Assembly: GCA_037074765.1 (NCBI GenBank)
Contig: JBAMDO010000568.1
Location: forward strand, 1 to 64,000
Origin: Mansonella perstans
Taxonomy: Eukaryota > Nematoda > Chromadorea > Rhabditida > Onchocercidae
Length of the DNA stretch: 64,000 nucleotides
Reading direction: 5' to 3'
Both the position numbers and the translations under genes were made by a program. Within the stretch, counting starts at the first letter, position 1; each line of letters starts with the position of its first letter. The notes below the pieces were generated by a model. It was not told where the DNA came from. It searched no databases and was given only the letters and a program-made list of their open reading frames with translations. Of this stretch, positions 13,020 to 24,800 are shown in pieces.

Positions 13020-15706
13020 ATGACCAGATGGCCGTTGGGCAGAAGAATATATCATAGTGAATATGTAAAAGTTAATACCGCAAATTCAAATTTCATTGGA
13101 TCTATTTCGGCTGAAGCAATTAAAGCTGTACAGCAAGAAGCAACAAAAACAGTTGTGTTAATGCTACATCATGGACAGCCTAGGACACAATATTATGCTA
13201 CGAAACATTTGGCTGAAGGCTCTCATTATTACTACAAGATTCCTCTATGGCTTACTTCGTATGCGAGTTTCATTTCTTTTCTAAATTCTGTTCACGTAAA
13301 AAGTTAACATCTTTATTAGAATCAATTAATGCATGAAATACATTATGATACATATCACTTGCTTAAGGGAGTAAGGCTTCATATACTCTCTTATATGTTA
13401 GCAATTTTTGCATAATATTCAATTGAGAAAAAAAGAAATTCATTCAAAAGTATTTCTTTCGTATTTTAAAAATTTGAAAGAAATATTTTTTTTTTAAATT
13501 GTTTTATTTCAAGATTCGTAACACAACTATATTGGCCAACTATATTAGCGAAGAAAGTGAACTTTTGTGTTAACAATAACAAATATGGCGAAAACTTTAC
13601 CAATCATATTATCACATATTCAAAAGTATTGCAAGGATATTTGGATGAATTAGTCCCAGAATATGGTCCATTCTGTTGCACCCATGCATTTCTTTACAAT
13701 GAACCAGCTATTCCGAGAACTATCAGTGAATTGATAAGGTAATTTTAACCTATATTAAAATTGGACTTCTTATTAGTGATTATAGTGATTGCTATTTTTT
13801 TAGACATGGTATGGAACGGTTAATTTTATTATCACTGTATCCACATTATTCATGTTTTCAAACGGGAACGATGTTAAATATCGCTGTCAAAGCAATTGAT
13901 GAGCAAACAAAGCCAATGTCAAAAGATGGTATATATTCAATGGATTATAGAGTGAGAACTATGTCCCATGTATCATTTCGTTGTAGTACCATTGATCGAT
14001 GGAGCAGTCATCCAGCTGTTTTGAATGTAAGTTGGTTAAAGATGTGCTAAAAAATTTGAGAATTCATATTTTCTTTTAGGATTCTTTTCTTGTTCCTTGG
14101 TTTTATTTCCAGTTACATTAACTTATGTATAAATCTGATTCAGGTTTTTTTTTTTTTTACCTTTTCAGTACGTTAGTTTCCTTGCTGTCATTTCTGTTAT
14201 GCATCTAATCCAACATTTGCTTGGGAAAAGGAAGAGACCGGAATGTGTATTTTTTAGATGCGTTTTAGTCTTGATGGAATTTCTAGAAAATTTCTGATCC
14301 GAAGTAGTAAAAAGAAGTTAGGAAAATTTTCTATCCAAAATTATAATGACGGAATAAGTCTATGAGGCTTCATGAAAGACCTAAACTAAAATAGCTGTTT
14401 CTTTTATTCGAAGTATGGTTACTTAAAGTATTCCTTGAAATTTATTGAGCATTCTTAGTAATATTTTCGTACATTCTTTTCATTGTTTAGTTCTGGTATG
14501 ATATGCTGTGTATGAAACTGAAGGATCATGACAGTTTACTTTTTGTTGCACCACAAATGGTTTGTCTTTTGGACTTTTCCTTTTCATAATAATAGATTGA
14601 TAAATTTTTCTGGGAATCTTTTTTCTTTGTTTCCATATAGCCAATTTTTCACAATATATTAACTAGGCTAAAATGATCTGCTATATAGACCTTACGTGAA
14701 AAGAACTATGAATCTTTCCAATGAATGAATGTGTCAGCAGAGATCGAATTTTGAAGTGAAAAACAAGTCAAATTGTCCGGTGCCGGGATCATTTTAGCTT
14801 TCGACGCCCGTGCGAAAATTTAATGAATCTGTGTTCGGTAATTGATTGTTATACTTCATATAGTTATTTGGACCGGCCCATAAAACTTTGATAAAATTGT
14901 TGCGGAATTATATACCATATTTAGCGTGGTTACAACTCTTCCGGCTATATACGAGAAATTTGGGTAACTTGTTATCGCCTTATGGAACATCTGAATGAAG
15001 CTGTTCCTTGGAAACTTGCATGGTTTAGTGGCTGGGATCAATGGCCAGCAACAACACTGGATAACATTAAATTACAGTTATATTTCTTGAGAAGGGAGAA
15101 ACGATATCGCACTTTAGTTGTGCCTATTGCATCAATCATACCTTCTTTTGAAAGCGAAGCTTTACTACCAAATATTCTACAAAATGAGGTAATCCGACTG
15201 CATCTGCTTCAAATTATTGTTCTAGAAATTGCATCGTGCTTTATAGCTGTAATATTAATGTGTGTAAGAGAACTCATGAAGAGTAATTTTGACTGTTATT
15301 GTTTGATGTCAAATTATATTTAAAAGGCTACAATTAATTCACTAAACGCAGCCCAATGATTTTGAATTTTTTGTGGTAGAGAAAAGGATTTTTCTAACAG
15401 TATTAGGTTAGATTTCTTCTCGTTCGTTAATTTTAAATAAACACTTTGATATAGTAAGTGAAGTTAAGCGAAAACTATCACACTGTATTGTTCTTTACGA
15501 ACTTATTAGAATTCTTTCTAAAAACAATTACACTTTATCGCAATCCTCCCTTTTGATTCTGTTATTTACAGAATGTCGATTTACTTTCACCACCTGGATT
15601 TTCACCGGTTTTAGCACATGGCTTCGCAGAACTAATTAAGAATCATTTGATGGGTCGTAGAGCATCATCATTGCTTCCATCCCGTTACAAATTCTACTCC
15701 AGCTGA
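13020..15706 (+). CDS. Ferrochelatase-like protein lacking catalytic residues
   Basis: Homologue of ferrochelatase, the mitochondrial enzyme that inserts iron into protoporphyrin IX. Exons: 13020-13258, 13514-13738, 13804-14026, 14491-14559, 14925-15188, 15572-15706; about 384 residues, all phases agree. The acceptor CTACAG at 13013 lies just before the ATG. Family landmarks in order are YPHYSCFQTG (residues ~167-176), CSTIDRW (~215-221), RGYNSSGY, WSGWDQWP-like FSGWDQWPA, and LVVPIAS near the C-terminus. The catalytic SAHSLPM segment of active enzymes is replaced by VAPQM (residues 248-252), so the essential histidine is missing. The acidic HIETLYELD segment is also not conserved, and the C-terminal Fe-S cysteine cluster of animal enzymes is absent. 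Nematodes are known to carry such ferrochelatase-like proteins, separate from the laterally acquired active enzyme of filariae. A non-enzymatic porphyrin- or heme-binding role is possible but unproven. Confidence 0.85.
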
Positions 15707-17040
15707 CGTTGTCTACTTCGAGAAGCAATGCTAGTGCCAAAAAAAAAATGTGCAGAAGTGAATTATTTTTAGGAAGTACCTTAGCATACGAAAAAAATGA
15801 TTCAGCAACAAAAAAAGCTCCAAAATTCAGCTTGAAGATATTAAAATATTCAGACAAAAATGATCAATCGAGATTCATTTTCATCTGGATTTTTTGTTGT
15901 TGAATCATCTCCATTTAACCGGATCGTGAATAGTGACAGTGTTTTCATGATCATGGAAGATTAATTTCTTCTGTCATAACATATAGATAATACTTTACTA
16001 GCTCCTTAGTCTGAATTATGTGTATTGTTGCTTGATTTGTTAATTGCATTTTGTTAGCTATCAGCTGTAATAACTTCGATTAAGCGATAGTATTTTTGTA
16101 ATACAATTTTAACTTTGCATCCTTATAATATTTATTTGCGAATAGTGATGTAAATAAGAAATGAATTCATTAACATTGCTGAACATGTTGATAGATATTT
16201 AATACTTAAAAAATTACAAAGCATTTCTACTCCAAATTGCAATCATAGTGTTGCTCTGTTTTGAGATCCGTGAAAAATAGCGTTCTTACGTGTATAGTCT
16301 AAAATCGTACGTCAAAAATTTGATGAATACTAATAAGGAAGAGTTATGAATATGTTTAATGAAACTTCCTAACTTTTAATTTATTTGATAACCTTCACTA
16401 TGTCTGTGAAAAGTTTTCATACTAAATTTCATAGTGGTAAATGTAACTTGAAATTATACATTAAGTTTAATTCAAAGATTTACCAATTGTACAAGAAAAC
16501 TTTCAATATTTACTCCTATAATTTGTCGTATATTAACTGGTATGTAAGAATAATTAAATGTGGAATTTTGCTTATTTGGTTGAATATTTCATTGATGTTA
16601 TTACTTCAAACAAATGAATTATGCATTTTTTTACACAAAATTAGTTTCTGAATCATATTTCAATCAATTAGAGAAGTTCCAATTACAAAATTTTAAAGCA
16701 AATTAATTTTGTTTCTCAACTTTACTAGTAGCTTTTTTTAAAAATATTACAGGTTTGTGTAAAGAAATGAATGGTATACAAATGAAAAAATTTACTTCTG
16801 TTAAGTTTTTTTTTTAAAAAAAGTTGAAATTTTATGATTTTTTCTCAAAAATAGAGGCATTTAATGAATTAGTTAATTTACAATTTTGTTAAATTTCATT
16901 AGCAATATTATCATTACAATTTCTATTCTCTATAAATATTTGAAGAAATTGAGCTTATATTTAATAACTTTAATATTTTTTCAACATTTTTCACATATCT
17001 ATCTTATACTTTATTTCATTGAAGTGCAAAAAGAGTGTAG
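15707..17040. other. 3' UTR and AT-rich intergenic DNA
   Basis: No supported gene. Open frames here (for example 16385-16651) have Phe/Ile/Tyr/Lys-rich content typical of AT-rich non-coding DNA and no splice or start context. Confidence 0.4.
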
Positions 17041-17302
17041 TGTAGAGAGAGAGAGAGAGAGAGAGTAGCATTTGAAGAGTGCGTTAGTGAAACTTTTTGA
17101 AACTTTTTTTTTTTTTTTTTTTTTAACAAGCAATTGATGATAGAAATAAATTTTAAATGGTCAAAAAGAAAAAAAAAAAAAGCACTACTATTAAAATAAA
17201 TGCTTATCTCTTTTTAATATATGAATGCTACAATTTATGAATTTAGAGAATTTTCACTAGTAGTAATTCGTTCAATCTTAAAGAAATTTGAAATATATTA
17301 AA

Positions 17303-17333
<31 letters not shown>

Positions 17334-17334
<1 letters not shown>

Positions 17335-17450
17335 CAAGTGGTTGAAAATGATATGAGTGATTGATAAATGATATGAACAAAGTGGTTGTAAATGATATGA
17401 ACAAAAGTGATTGTAAATGGTGTAAAAATGATCTGAATAAACTTTGTACG
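17334..17450. repeat. Degenerate tandem repeat
   Basis: Four diverged units of about 25-32 bases built around AAGTG(G/A)TTGTAAATGATATGA. The unit ends vary in length, so this is an old or unequal-crossover array. Confidence 0.65.
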
Positions 17451-18154
17451 AATAATTTTAGATGAAAAATTTTTTTTTTACAAAAAATAATTTAATTTTA
17501 ATTTAATTAAAAAATATTTTACTATGAATTATTATTTGATATTATGCATAAATTTATTTCAAATATTTTATTAAAAAATTTTTAATAAAATTTTTTTTTT
17601 TTTTTTTTTCAAATTGTTGACCTTTTTTACTTATTATAAATGGTCCCTTTTAATTCTAATCAATAAACTATCGTATTTTATCAAAAAATTTTTGTTAGAC
17701 TAAAAGCAATAAATTGGCTTTAAGCCAAATAGTTTCTTCACATTTGCAAAGTTGAAGAGAACGTCTAGACGTTGGACTTTCTTCAGTGTTAGATTTGTAG
17801 CGTTGTCGTCTAGAGGAGGATGATACAACATGTATATATGTCTGTATGTCACGATGTGTGGGCGTGTATCGATTGACGTGGGTGGAAGTGTCGTGCAGTG
17901 TGGTAGAGGCCCCGTCTATACGTCTGTCTATGGGAAGAATTTCATTTGTTGATGAAAAAGAATGAGAGAGAGTGAGTGAATGAGTGAGGAAAGAATTCTA
18001 CCTTTTATTTATTTGTGGAATAGGCATATTATATAAGGTGAATTATATAACACATGGATAGGTCAAAACCCATATGGGTCATCTATTCTATTCGATATTT
18101 GTTATACTTTTTACGTAAATTCATTTTACTTTTTCTTTAAATTATTACGCTCAT

Positions 18155-18592
18155 CAACAGGTCATCGATTCAATTGTTGCTATTATTGGATCATTGATTT
18201 AGTTAAAACCAAGTTAAACTCACGCTATCAGATGATCGATTTTTAGTTCTCGCTATTAGATTATTGATTTAGTTAAAACTAAATTACTCACGCTATCAGA
18301 TGATCGATTTTTAGTTCTCGCTATTAGGTTATTGATTTAGTTAAAACTAAATTACTCACGCTATCAGATGATCGATTTTTAGTTCTCGCTATTAGGTCAT
18401 TGATTTAGTTCTCGCTATTAGGTCAATGGATTTAGTTAAAACCAAATTACTTTCGCTATCAGATCATTGATTTAGTTAAAACCAAATTACTTTCGCTATC
18501 AGATCATTGATTTAGTTCTCGTTATTAGGTCATTGATTTAATTAAAACCAAATTACTCTTGCTATCAGATTATTGATTTAGTTAAAAACAAA
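18155..18592. repeat. Composite tandem array, modules of 27-68 bases
   Basis: Repeated modules that start GCTAT(C/T)AG(A/G)T and contain ATTGATTTAG followed by TTAAAAC(C/T)AAATTACT. Some modules are paired into a higher-order unit of about 68 bases (GCTATCAGATGATCGATTTT plus TTCTCGCTATTAGG...), others are a 40-base form. Two 40-base copies near 18457 and 18497 are almost identical. Confidence 0.85.
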
Positions 18593-18899
18593 ATTCTTCA
18601 TTATCCTATGGAAAAATTTCGTTTCATATAAGTAAACATATACATGTTATTATTTTTTTTTTTTTTTTTTTTTTTTTTATGGTCGATGATTATTTTTTAA
18701 TTGTTTGCAATATTTTGACTCATTTTTAAAAAATTACGACATTGATTCATTGTTTTATTGATTAATTAATTTGCAAGAATGAGTGAGTATCAATGTTCAC
18801 ACTTTTCCTCGTAGTGTATGGTCATGCCACTGTGAGCGAAGGATCGGTTTTTTTTTTTTTTTTTTTTTTTTTTCGATAAATTGTAGTTTTGTTGCAGTG

Positions 18900-19064
18900 A
18901 TGCGTCTCGACACAGCAAAACTCCCCCTTTCTCTGCACCTTTATCGGGAAAAATTTTTTGAGCAGTATGGGTCTTCTTTGTTGTTTTCTCTTCCCGATTT
19001 TCGGTTCGCTTTACGTTCACCCGGTTACTTCCACCACACTCTGATCGCTTTCTGTGTCACGTGA
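18900..19064 (+). CDS. Candidate 54-residue small ORF
   Basis: An ATG lies two bases after a TTTTGTTGCAG acceptor ending at 18897, as in trans-spliced nematode genes. The frame begins MRLDTAKLPLSLHLYREKFF and ends with TGA at 19064. Its base composition is clearly richer in G and C than the flanking DNA. No domain, signal peptide or family is recognised. It could be a small protein gene, a 5' exon of NRBP downstream, or promoter sequence that happens to be open. Confidence 0.25.
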   Translation: MRLDTAKLPLSLHLYREKFFEQYGSSLLFSLPDFRFALRSPGYFHHTLIAFCVT

Positions 19065-20101
19065 AAGAATGTATGGCAGAGATAATTTTCTTTTTAAATT
19101 ACTATCGAAACGAAATGAGTTTTCAAGAAAATTTGTTCTGAGCAAATATTTTGTAAATAATATTTCATAACTGATCTTTCGCTAGAATTCTTTAACTTTA
19201 ATTTATTTTTTACAAATGTTGTTTAAAAAGATTGTGAAGTAAATTGTTGTAGAAATAAGTTGTTATTGTGAAGTAAGTTTTTGTAGTAAATATGATGTAC
19301 TTTGCCAAATTGAAAGTATCCATAAAAACTGATAGTAATTCTATATTACATTTATCTCAGTGGGTTTGTTGCATCCTACTTGCAGGTAAATAGTTGAAAA
19401 CAATGTGTATGTATCTTCCATATCAATCGATATTTTCCGGATAACTCATCTATAATCGACATTTTCTGGATAATTCATTAAAAGCAGTGTGTATGTATTT
19501 TTCATATAATCAAAAATTTCCGGATAACTCATCATGTCTAATATCGTGGATGTCCCAAGTTTTTGGTTCATTACGCTTATGCTAAACGAAAAATGTTTAA
19601 CATTCACAAAAAGAGGGATTAAATAGTGTCTAATAAAAAGAGTGTAGGATTCGGAAAATTTATAGAGTTTGTCAGGATAGATTCAGGAAATGAATTTTCA
19701 TTCTGAATAATTTCCTAAGCAGGTAGTAAATTTAAGGTAATGTTCGAAATATTAACACCTGATTGGAATTGTAGTTAACATTTCATTGGTGTTACATATA
19801 TGGATAAACTAAAGAGCTAGATGTTTTTCCCGAACAATCTGCAGATGTCTTCAATGCTCTGTAGCTCTTCTGTTCGATATCTTTAGCTTTTCTATAGTCA
19901 CTGAATTTGTTTGCTTATTAACTTTGTACGATGTATCAGATATTAGTATTCCATTTGTTTCTCTTCCGTGCTATGATGCATTTCACGTGTAAGTGATGAG
20001 TGATAGTTTAGTTTTGAATGATTGGAAACGTCATAGAATCAATGCGCAGAAATTAATCACGTTAACTGTGTGATTTATCATTATAGGAGGAATTCAGTAT
20101 A
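19065..20101. other. Intergenic DNA with an imperfect duplication
   Basis: Near 19400-19535, TGTGTATGTATnTTnCATAT and CGGATAACTCAT motifs recur two or three times. A CACGTG hexamer lies just before this stretch, at about 19058. No gene is supported. Confidence 0.35.
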
Positions 20102-20185
20102 ATGAAATATTATTTCGACATCCTCACGTTTAGCAGCAAATGTAAACCTGTCGAGGAAAAGGAGAAATTTCAGGCTTTTGCAGAT
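20102..20185 (+). CDS. Candidate orphan first exon
   Basis: An ATG four bases after an AATTCAG acceptor opens a frame of 28 codons, starting MKYYFDILTFSSKCKPVEEK, that ends at a strong donor GAT|GTATGT. Without splicing the frame stops after 38 codons. The exit phase is 0, the same as needed to enter NRBP exon 2 at 22754, so it could be an alternative NRBP first exon about 2.5 kb upstream. No homology is recognised; transcript data would decide. Confidence 0.3.
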
Positions 20186-21823
20186 GTATGTATCATCTTG
20201 GCAACATGTTTTTTCTAACAATAGCGTGCTAATTTTTTATGAAGAATCAGCAATAACCAATGCTTTCTTGCATTTGCAATTTGGGTCAAACATTCCCAGT
20301 AGATTGTATATTGATTGCTAAAATAAGGCCTTCTGTCTGTAATGTTCACTTATATTAACACGTGATTCTCCTATGCTTGCAGGAAAACTTTGGGATTTTC
20401 AATGTGCTTGCTTCCTATGTGCATAAATTGTCTGCACATTAGCCTGTCAGAATCACAGTCCTATTTGACCCATAACAGAAAAGAAATGTTAACAAGAGAA
20501 AGGCATTTTATCATGGAGGCGTTTGTTAGGTTGGGGTTTTGCTTTCTCTAGCATTTATTAAGAATTGATATAAGAGCTTCGATATGTTTACATGCCAAAT
20601 ACAATGTTTTTATATTACTAAGTAATGACTTATGGGAAACCAACTATTTTAAAGGCTGCGAGTAGTAGAATCCTCAAACATTTAAAGATAAAAATAACTG
20701 TTTGTGGAATAGGCGAACGCTATTTCACAGTTAATCATTTAATAGTGAGTGAATTATTACGGTATGAATCGATGAACAGATGGATTTGATCACATCCATT
20801 TATCACTGTTAATTATTATTCATTTATAGTGTTGTTATTTATAATGCAATTTCTTTGAAGTTTGTGTGGTCAAAGTAATAGTTTAGGTTGTGTCAGATAA
20901 GATTTTTTTCTGGTGAGACAAATTTAGATTTATTTCATAATTTATTGTAGAAAAATGAATGATTTAATCAAGTATGAGAAATGGTGCAAGATTTTTGGTT
21001 TATTTGGAACACTGTTAAACTTCATCTGCTACAACTTTTAATTCATATTACTGAACATTTCTCGCTCTCTTTTTTGTTTCATAAAAAACGAAGGAAATAT
21101 TGGACAGGCTTTGTTATATCTTAATTTATAGTTTGAAGTTTATAAAGGTTTTTTTGCAACACTTATTGCATTTTTTTTCCGGAATCCTAAAATCACTGTT
21201 TAATTATTAATGCAGCACACTACTTTTACAATTGTCGTCGTTATTATGGAAGTGATGACTTGATAGGTCAAATTTCGTATAAGGCATTTCGTTTTCAGTG
21301 CTTGATAATAATGTTGCTGTTTACGAAATTCATAAGATTTCGTGCATTTCAGGACTGACACTTGTAAATTGACGGTGAGAAGTTAAACGCATTTGGACGC
21401 ATACAATTCTTTAATCTGTCTTTGGACAGTTGACTTAGTTCGTTGGCAACTATTGCGGCCGCAAGAAAAACATTTAAAAAGTTTGAGTCGTTACAGGTTT
21501 CTTACAAATTTCTGACCTGGTTTTGTCTTTGTGTGGAGTACTTGTGCTCAACATTTCAACCGACAAAATCTTACCGTCACGAAAACTTTTAAATCATTAA
21601 AGCTATCAAGTTGAATCCTCCATATACATTGCTAAAGCCGTATGGTCGGCACAGTCTTGAAAGCTGCTCAGCAGTTTCTTGTACTGGAAGCTGCATAGCA
21701 GCATTAGCATCAGCAGCGCTTTACTGTACTGCTGTAGCGACACGTTCCCGAGAAGCAAAAGTTGAAATAGAAAAACTGAACATTTGTGATTGCGGCAGCT
21801 GTTTGGCAACTTGTACTATTAGC
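20186..21823. other. Probable NRBP 5' region
   Basis: No independent gene is supported. The frame in phase with the NRBP start is open back to about 21611, but it has no upstream ATG and reads as a Cys/Ala/Ser-rich stretch, so I treat it as 5' UTR. A TTTTCAG acceptor near 21298 could be the trans-splice site. Confidence 0.4.
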
Positions 21824-24800
21824 ATGAATTCTGCAACTTCAACGAATGTCGTTTCTGTCCTCACTTCACATACCACTGATACGGCAACCAAACAGAATCA
21901 TGATGTAAAAGGTGGTAATAATAGCAAGGATAGTGATTCCGAAGGCGAAGGAGCTGAAGAGGTTTGTTAAAAAAGTTTTATATAATTGCCAATTAATAAT
22001 ATAACTTTGTTGATTAGCCTTTCTGCGAGTCACGGTGTCGACTTTCTTACCCTTTTTTTTGAAGATCTTCAGTTCTTGCTCGTTGTCGTTGTTGCCGGAG
22101 GTAAGCTCCAGCAAAACACTGAAAATGGTGAGACTAATTAATAAAATTGTGCCGGGATAGAATTTTGCATCCATTTAAAAGATTCTAAAATTAGAATTTG
22201 TGCAGTGGATATAAAATAATGACTTGCTGTATCTCCTTGCGCGGGTTGAAAGGGCGGGTTGCCATCACATCTTTGATCATCCATCGTTGCACTTGTTTTG
22301 ACATGGGTCAGTTGCTGTTGGGAAGTATATCCATGCGTGTAGGCACATCTTTGGATATTTCTCATTTGTACTTCAACGATGGTGAGGTAAGTTTGCTTTT
22401 GAAATGATGGATTTTATGGTTTTTTGGAGTTGTTTAATGATTTAAAAATTTGGTTGTATGTTTCATGACTTAGCTTTTGACCTCTCTTTTTAAACCCCAT
22501 TATGCAGCATTAACTTGCATTTTATTCTTTATTTGTTGAGCTTAAATTCTTCGTTAAAGGTAAACGCTCAATGACTTTGAAAAGCATGCGTGTTAAATTA
22601 TCCCTGCATATTAAAGTTCAACATATTAATCAATAATTACTCTGCGATACGAAAATTTCCTTATGCGTTCATTTATTTTTACTATAAAAGAAATAAAATA
22701 TGAAATTTTATCTCCATTTCATCTTGAGTCCTATGGGTTAATCATTTTTTTAGATCTTGGAAGAAAGTCCATGCAAAAGATGGAGTAAACGGCGCGAGCA
22801 AGTAAAACAGCGCAATGTTCCTGGGATTGATTATGCATACTTGGCGATGGACAATGAGACAGGTAACGAGGTGGTTTGGAATGAAGTGTTGTTCTCAGAA
22901 CGCAAGAATTTCCGTTCGCAAGAAGAGCACATAAATGCAGTTTTCGATAAGCTGACTCATCTGGTGCATACAAATCTCGTCAAATTCCATAAGTACTGGA
23001 CAGATTCGAAATCTGACAAACCAAGGGTTCGTTTAGATATAAACTTTTTATGCGTCATGAAGATTTGAAAACTTTCAATTTTGTTTGGATCTGAGTCATT
23101 TAAAATTTGAGATACACAGCTGTCGTTTGTTTTCTTCTTTCATTATACTGTTCAGGAATTATGTGCAAGATTTGAAAAAGGATAGAGAAGTTTCATAGGA
23201 ATTTTGGTTTTAAATTCCGGAATCTTGAGGATTACGGTAATTTACGGGTCAATGGCCAGTCAGCACGTTGGATGAGTGTTTATAGGTTGGCAGATTGCTC
23301 GTGACTGCTTCTTGTTCTTTTTATTAACAACTTGGTGATGCATTAATGATAATATTGTTTTAATCCGAAATGATGCAAGTTGCTTTTTTGTTTAAACTTG
23401 AACTTAATTGGCTCGCGTGATTGTTTTAAGCTTAATTGGCTTTAAAATTAAGCGGATCTTCAAATCTGCAAAATTTGATGCATCAGTTTTTTTTTTTGCA
23501 TTTTTTTTCAGATAATATTTATAACAGAGTATATGTCATCTGGTTCACTGGCACGATTCTTACAACGTACCCGCAAATCTGGAGCTGCTTTAAATTTGAA
23601 GGTCAGTTTAATTAATATGGTGCCTCTTTGACTTGAAAGGACGACATCTTTTCTATTTACGTATCGTTTCTCGTTTACTCTATCATAAGATTTTTCTTTT
23701 TTGTAACTCCGTTACTTCCTTTTAAAAATTTTATTTTGAGTATTTCGTGTCTTGTCTAAGTAATTCGTTCTTAGGCCTGGAAAAAATGGACTACGCAAAT
23801 TCTCTCTGCTCTAAATTATTTACATTCATGTGATCCACCAGTCGTTCACGCAAATCTTACTTGCAACACGATGTTCATTCAACATAATGGTTTGATCAAG
23901 ATCGGTTGTGGTGAGATACTCAAGTCATATTAATTTTTCCATCTATTTTCTGCTTGTTTTTAACATAGCAATGAACAAGGCAGGTTTCTGTAGTAGAATT
24001 GGAATCTTGGTAAAGAATGTTTAATGAAAACAAGATGTATTACGGTGGAAGCTTGGTATTTCATGGAATTTTTATACAATTTGCAATCATATTTTAGTCG
24101 CCCCGACTGCAATTCAACATCATGTGAAAACTTTTCAAGAGAATATCAGAAATATGCATTATATTGCGCCTGAATACGAACGTAAGTTTTACATATGATA
24201 AATTCTATAGTTAGGGAAATTGTAATCAAGATTGCAATTTTCGTTGTGGCCTCATGATAAAAGTTGGGGTATCCTGTTCTTAGTTCTTTCTCTTTGGGGA
24301 CTGCGGAATAAATTTTAGTTTTTTCAGATACGGATACCACTTCCTCTACCAAAAGTGTCGTTTGCAGTTTTGATTACTCCTGATTTTTTTTTGATTTTTA
24401 ATAGTTTGATTCCAGATTGTAATGCTGTAGCTCCGCCAGCTGACATCTATTCCTTTGGAATATGTGCGCTAGAGGCAAGTTTAATCTCGAATATGAGCTT
24501 AAGTATTGGGCAGTGTAAGTTCTGACCACAAAAAGGTTGAACCGGGCGCTGAGTTATTCGCCTCGGGTTCCAGACTTGCGCTTTCTGTAGCATATACTTT
24601 GAGTTCTCTACAGTTTTTCTTGATCTTTTCAGATGGCTTTACCAATGGGTTTGTGCGGCTCTTCAAATGGTGCAGAAACAAGTGTCGTTTCACAGGAAAT
24701 GGTTAGGAGAGGACTAGAATCTTTAGAAGATCCTTTGCAAAAAGTGAGAATTTAAATCATTAACAACTTTTTTGGTTTAAAAGTTCTTTAACGATTCTGA

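Larger units (their letters stand above)
17041..18899. repeat. Low-complexity block: homopolymer and GA runs
   Basis: A concentration of simple sequence: (GA)n at 17045-17065, T runs near 17104-17124, 17589-17609, 18650-18679 and 18849-18873, and A runs near 17168-17180 and 17306-17334. Two tandem arrays listed separately lie inside. Between them, 17750-17960 is clearly more GC-rich than its surroundings and contains the perfect palindrome AACGTCTAGACGTT at 17760-17773. Confidence 0.8.

Noticed and set aside
18790..19020. Minus-strand frame with a Lys run
   Set aside because: The Lys run is a poly-T tract read backwards; no gene signals.
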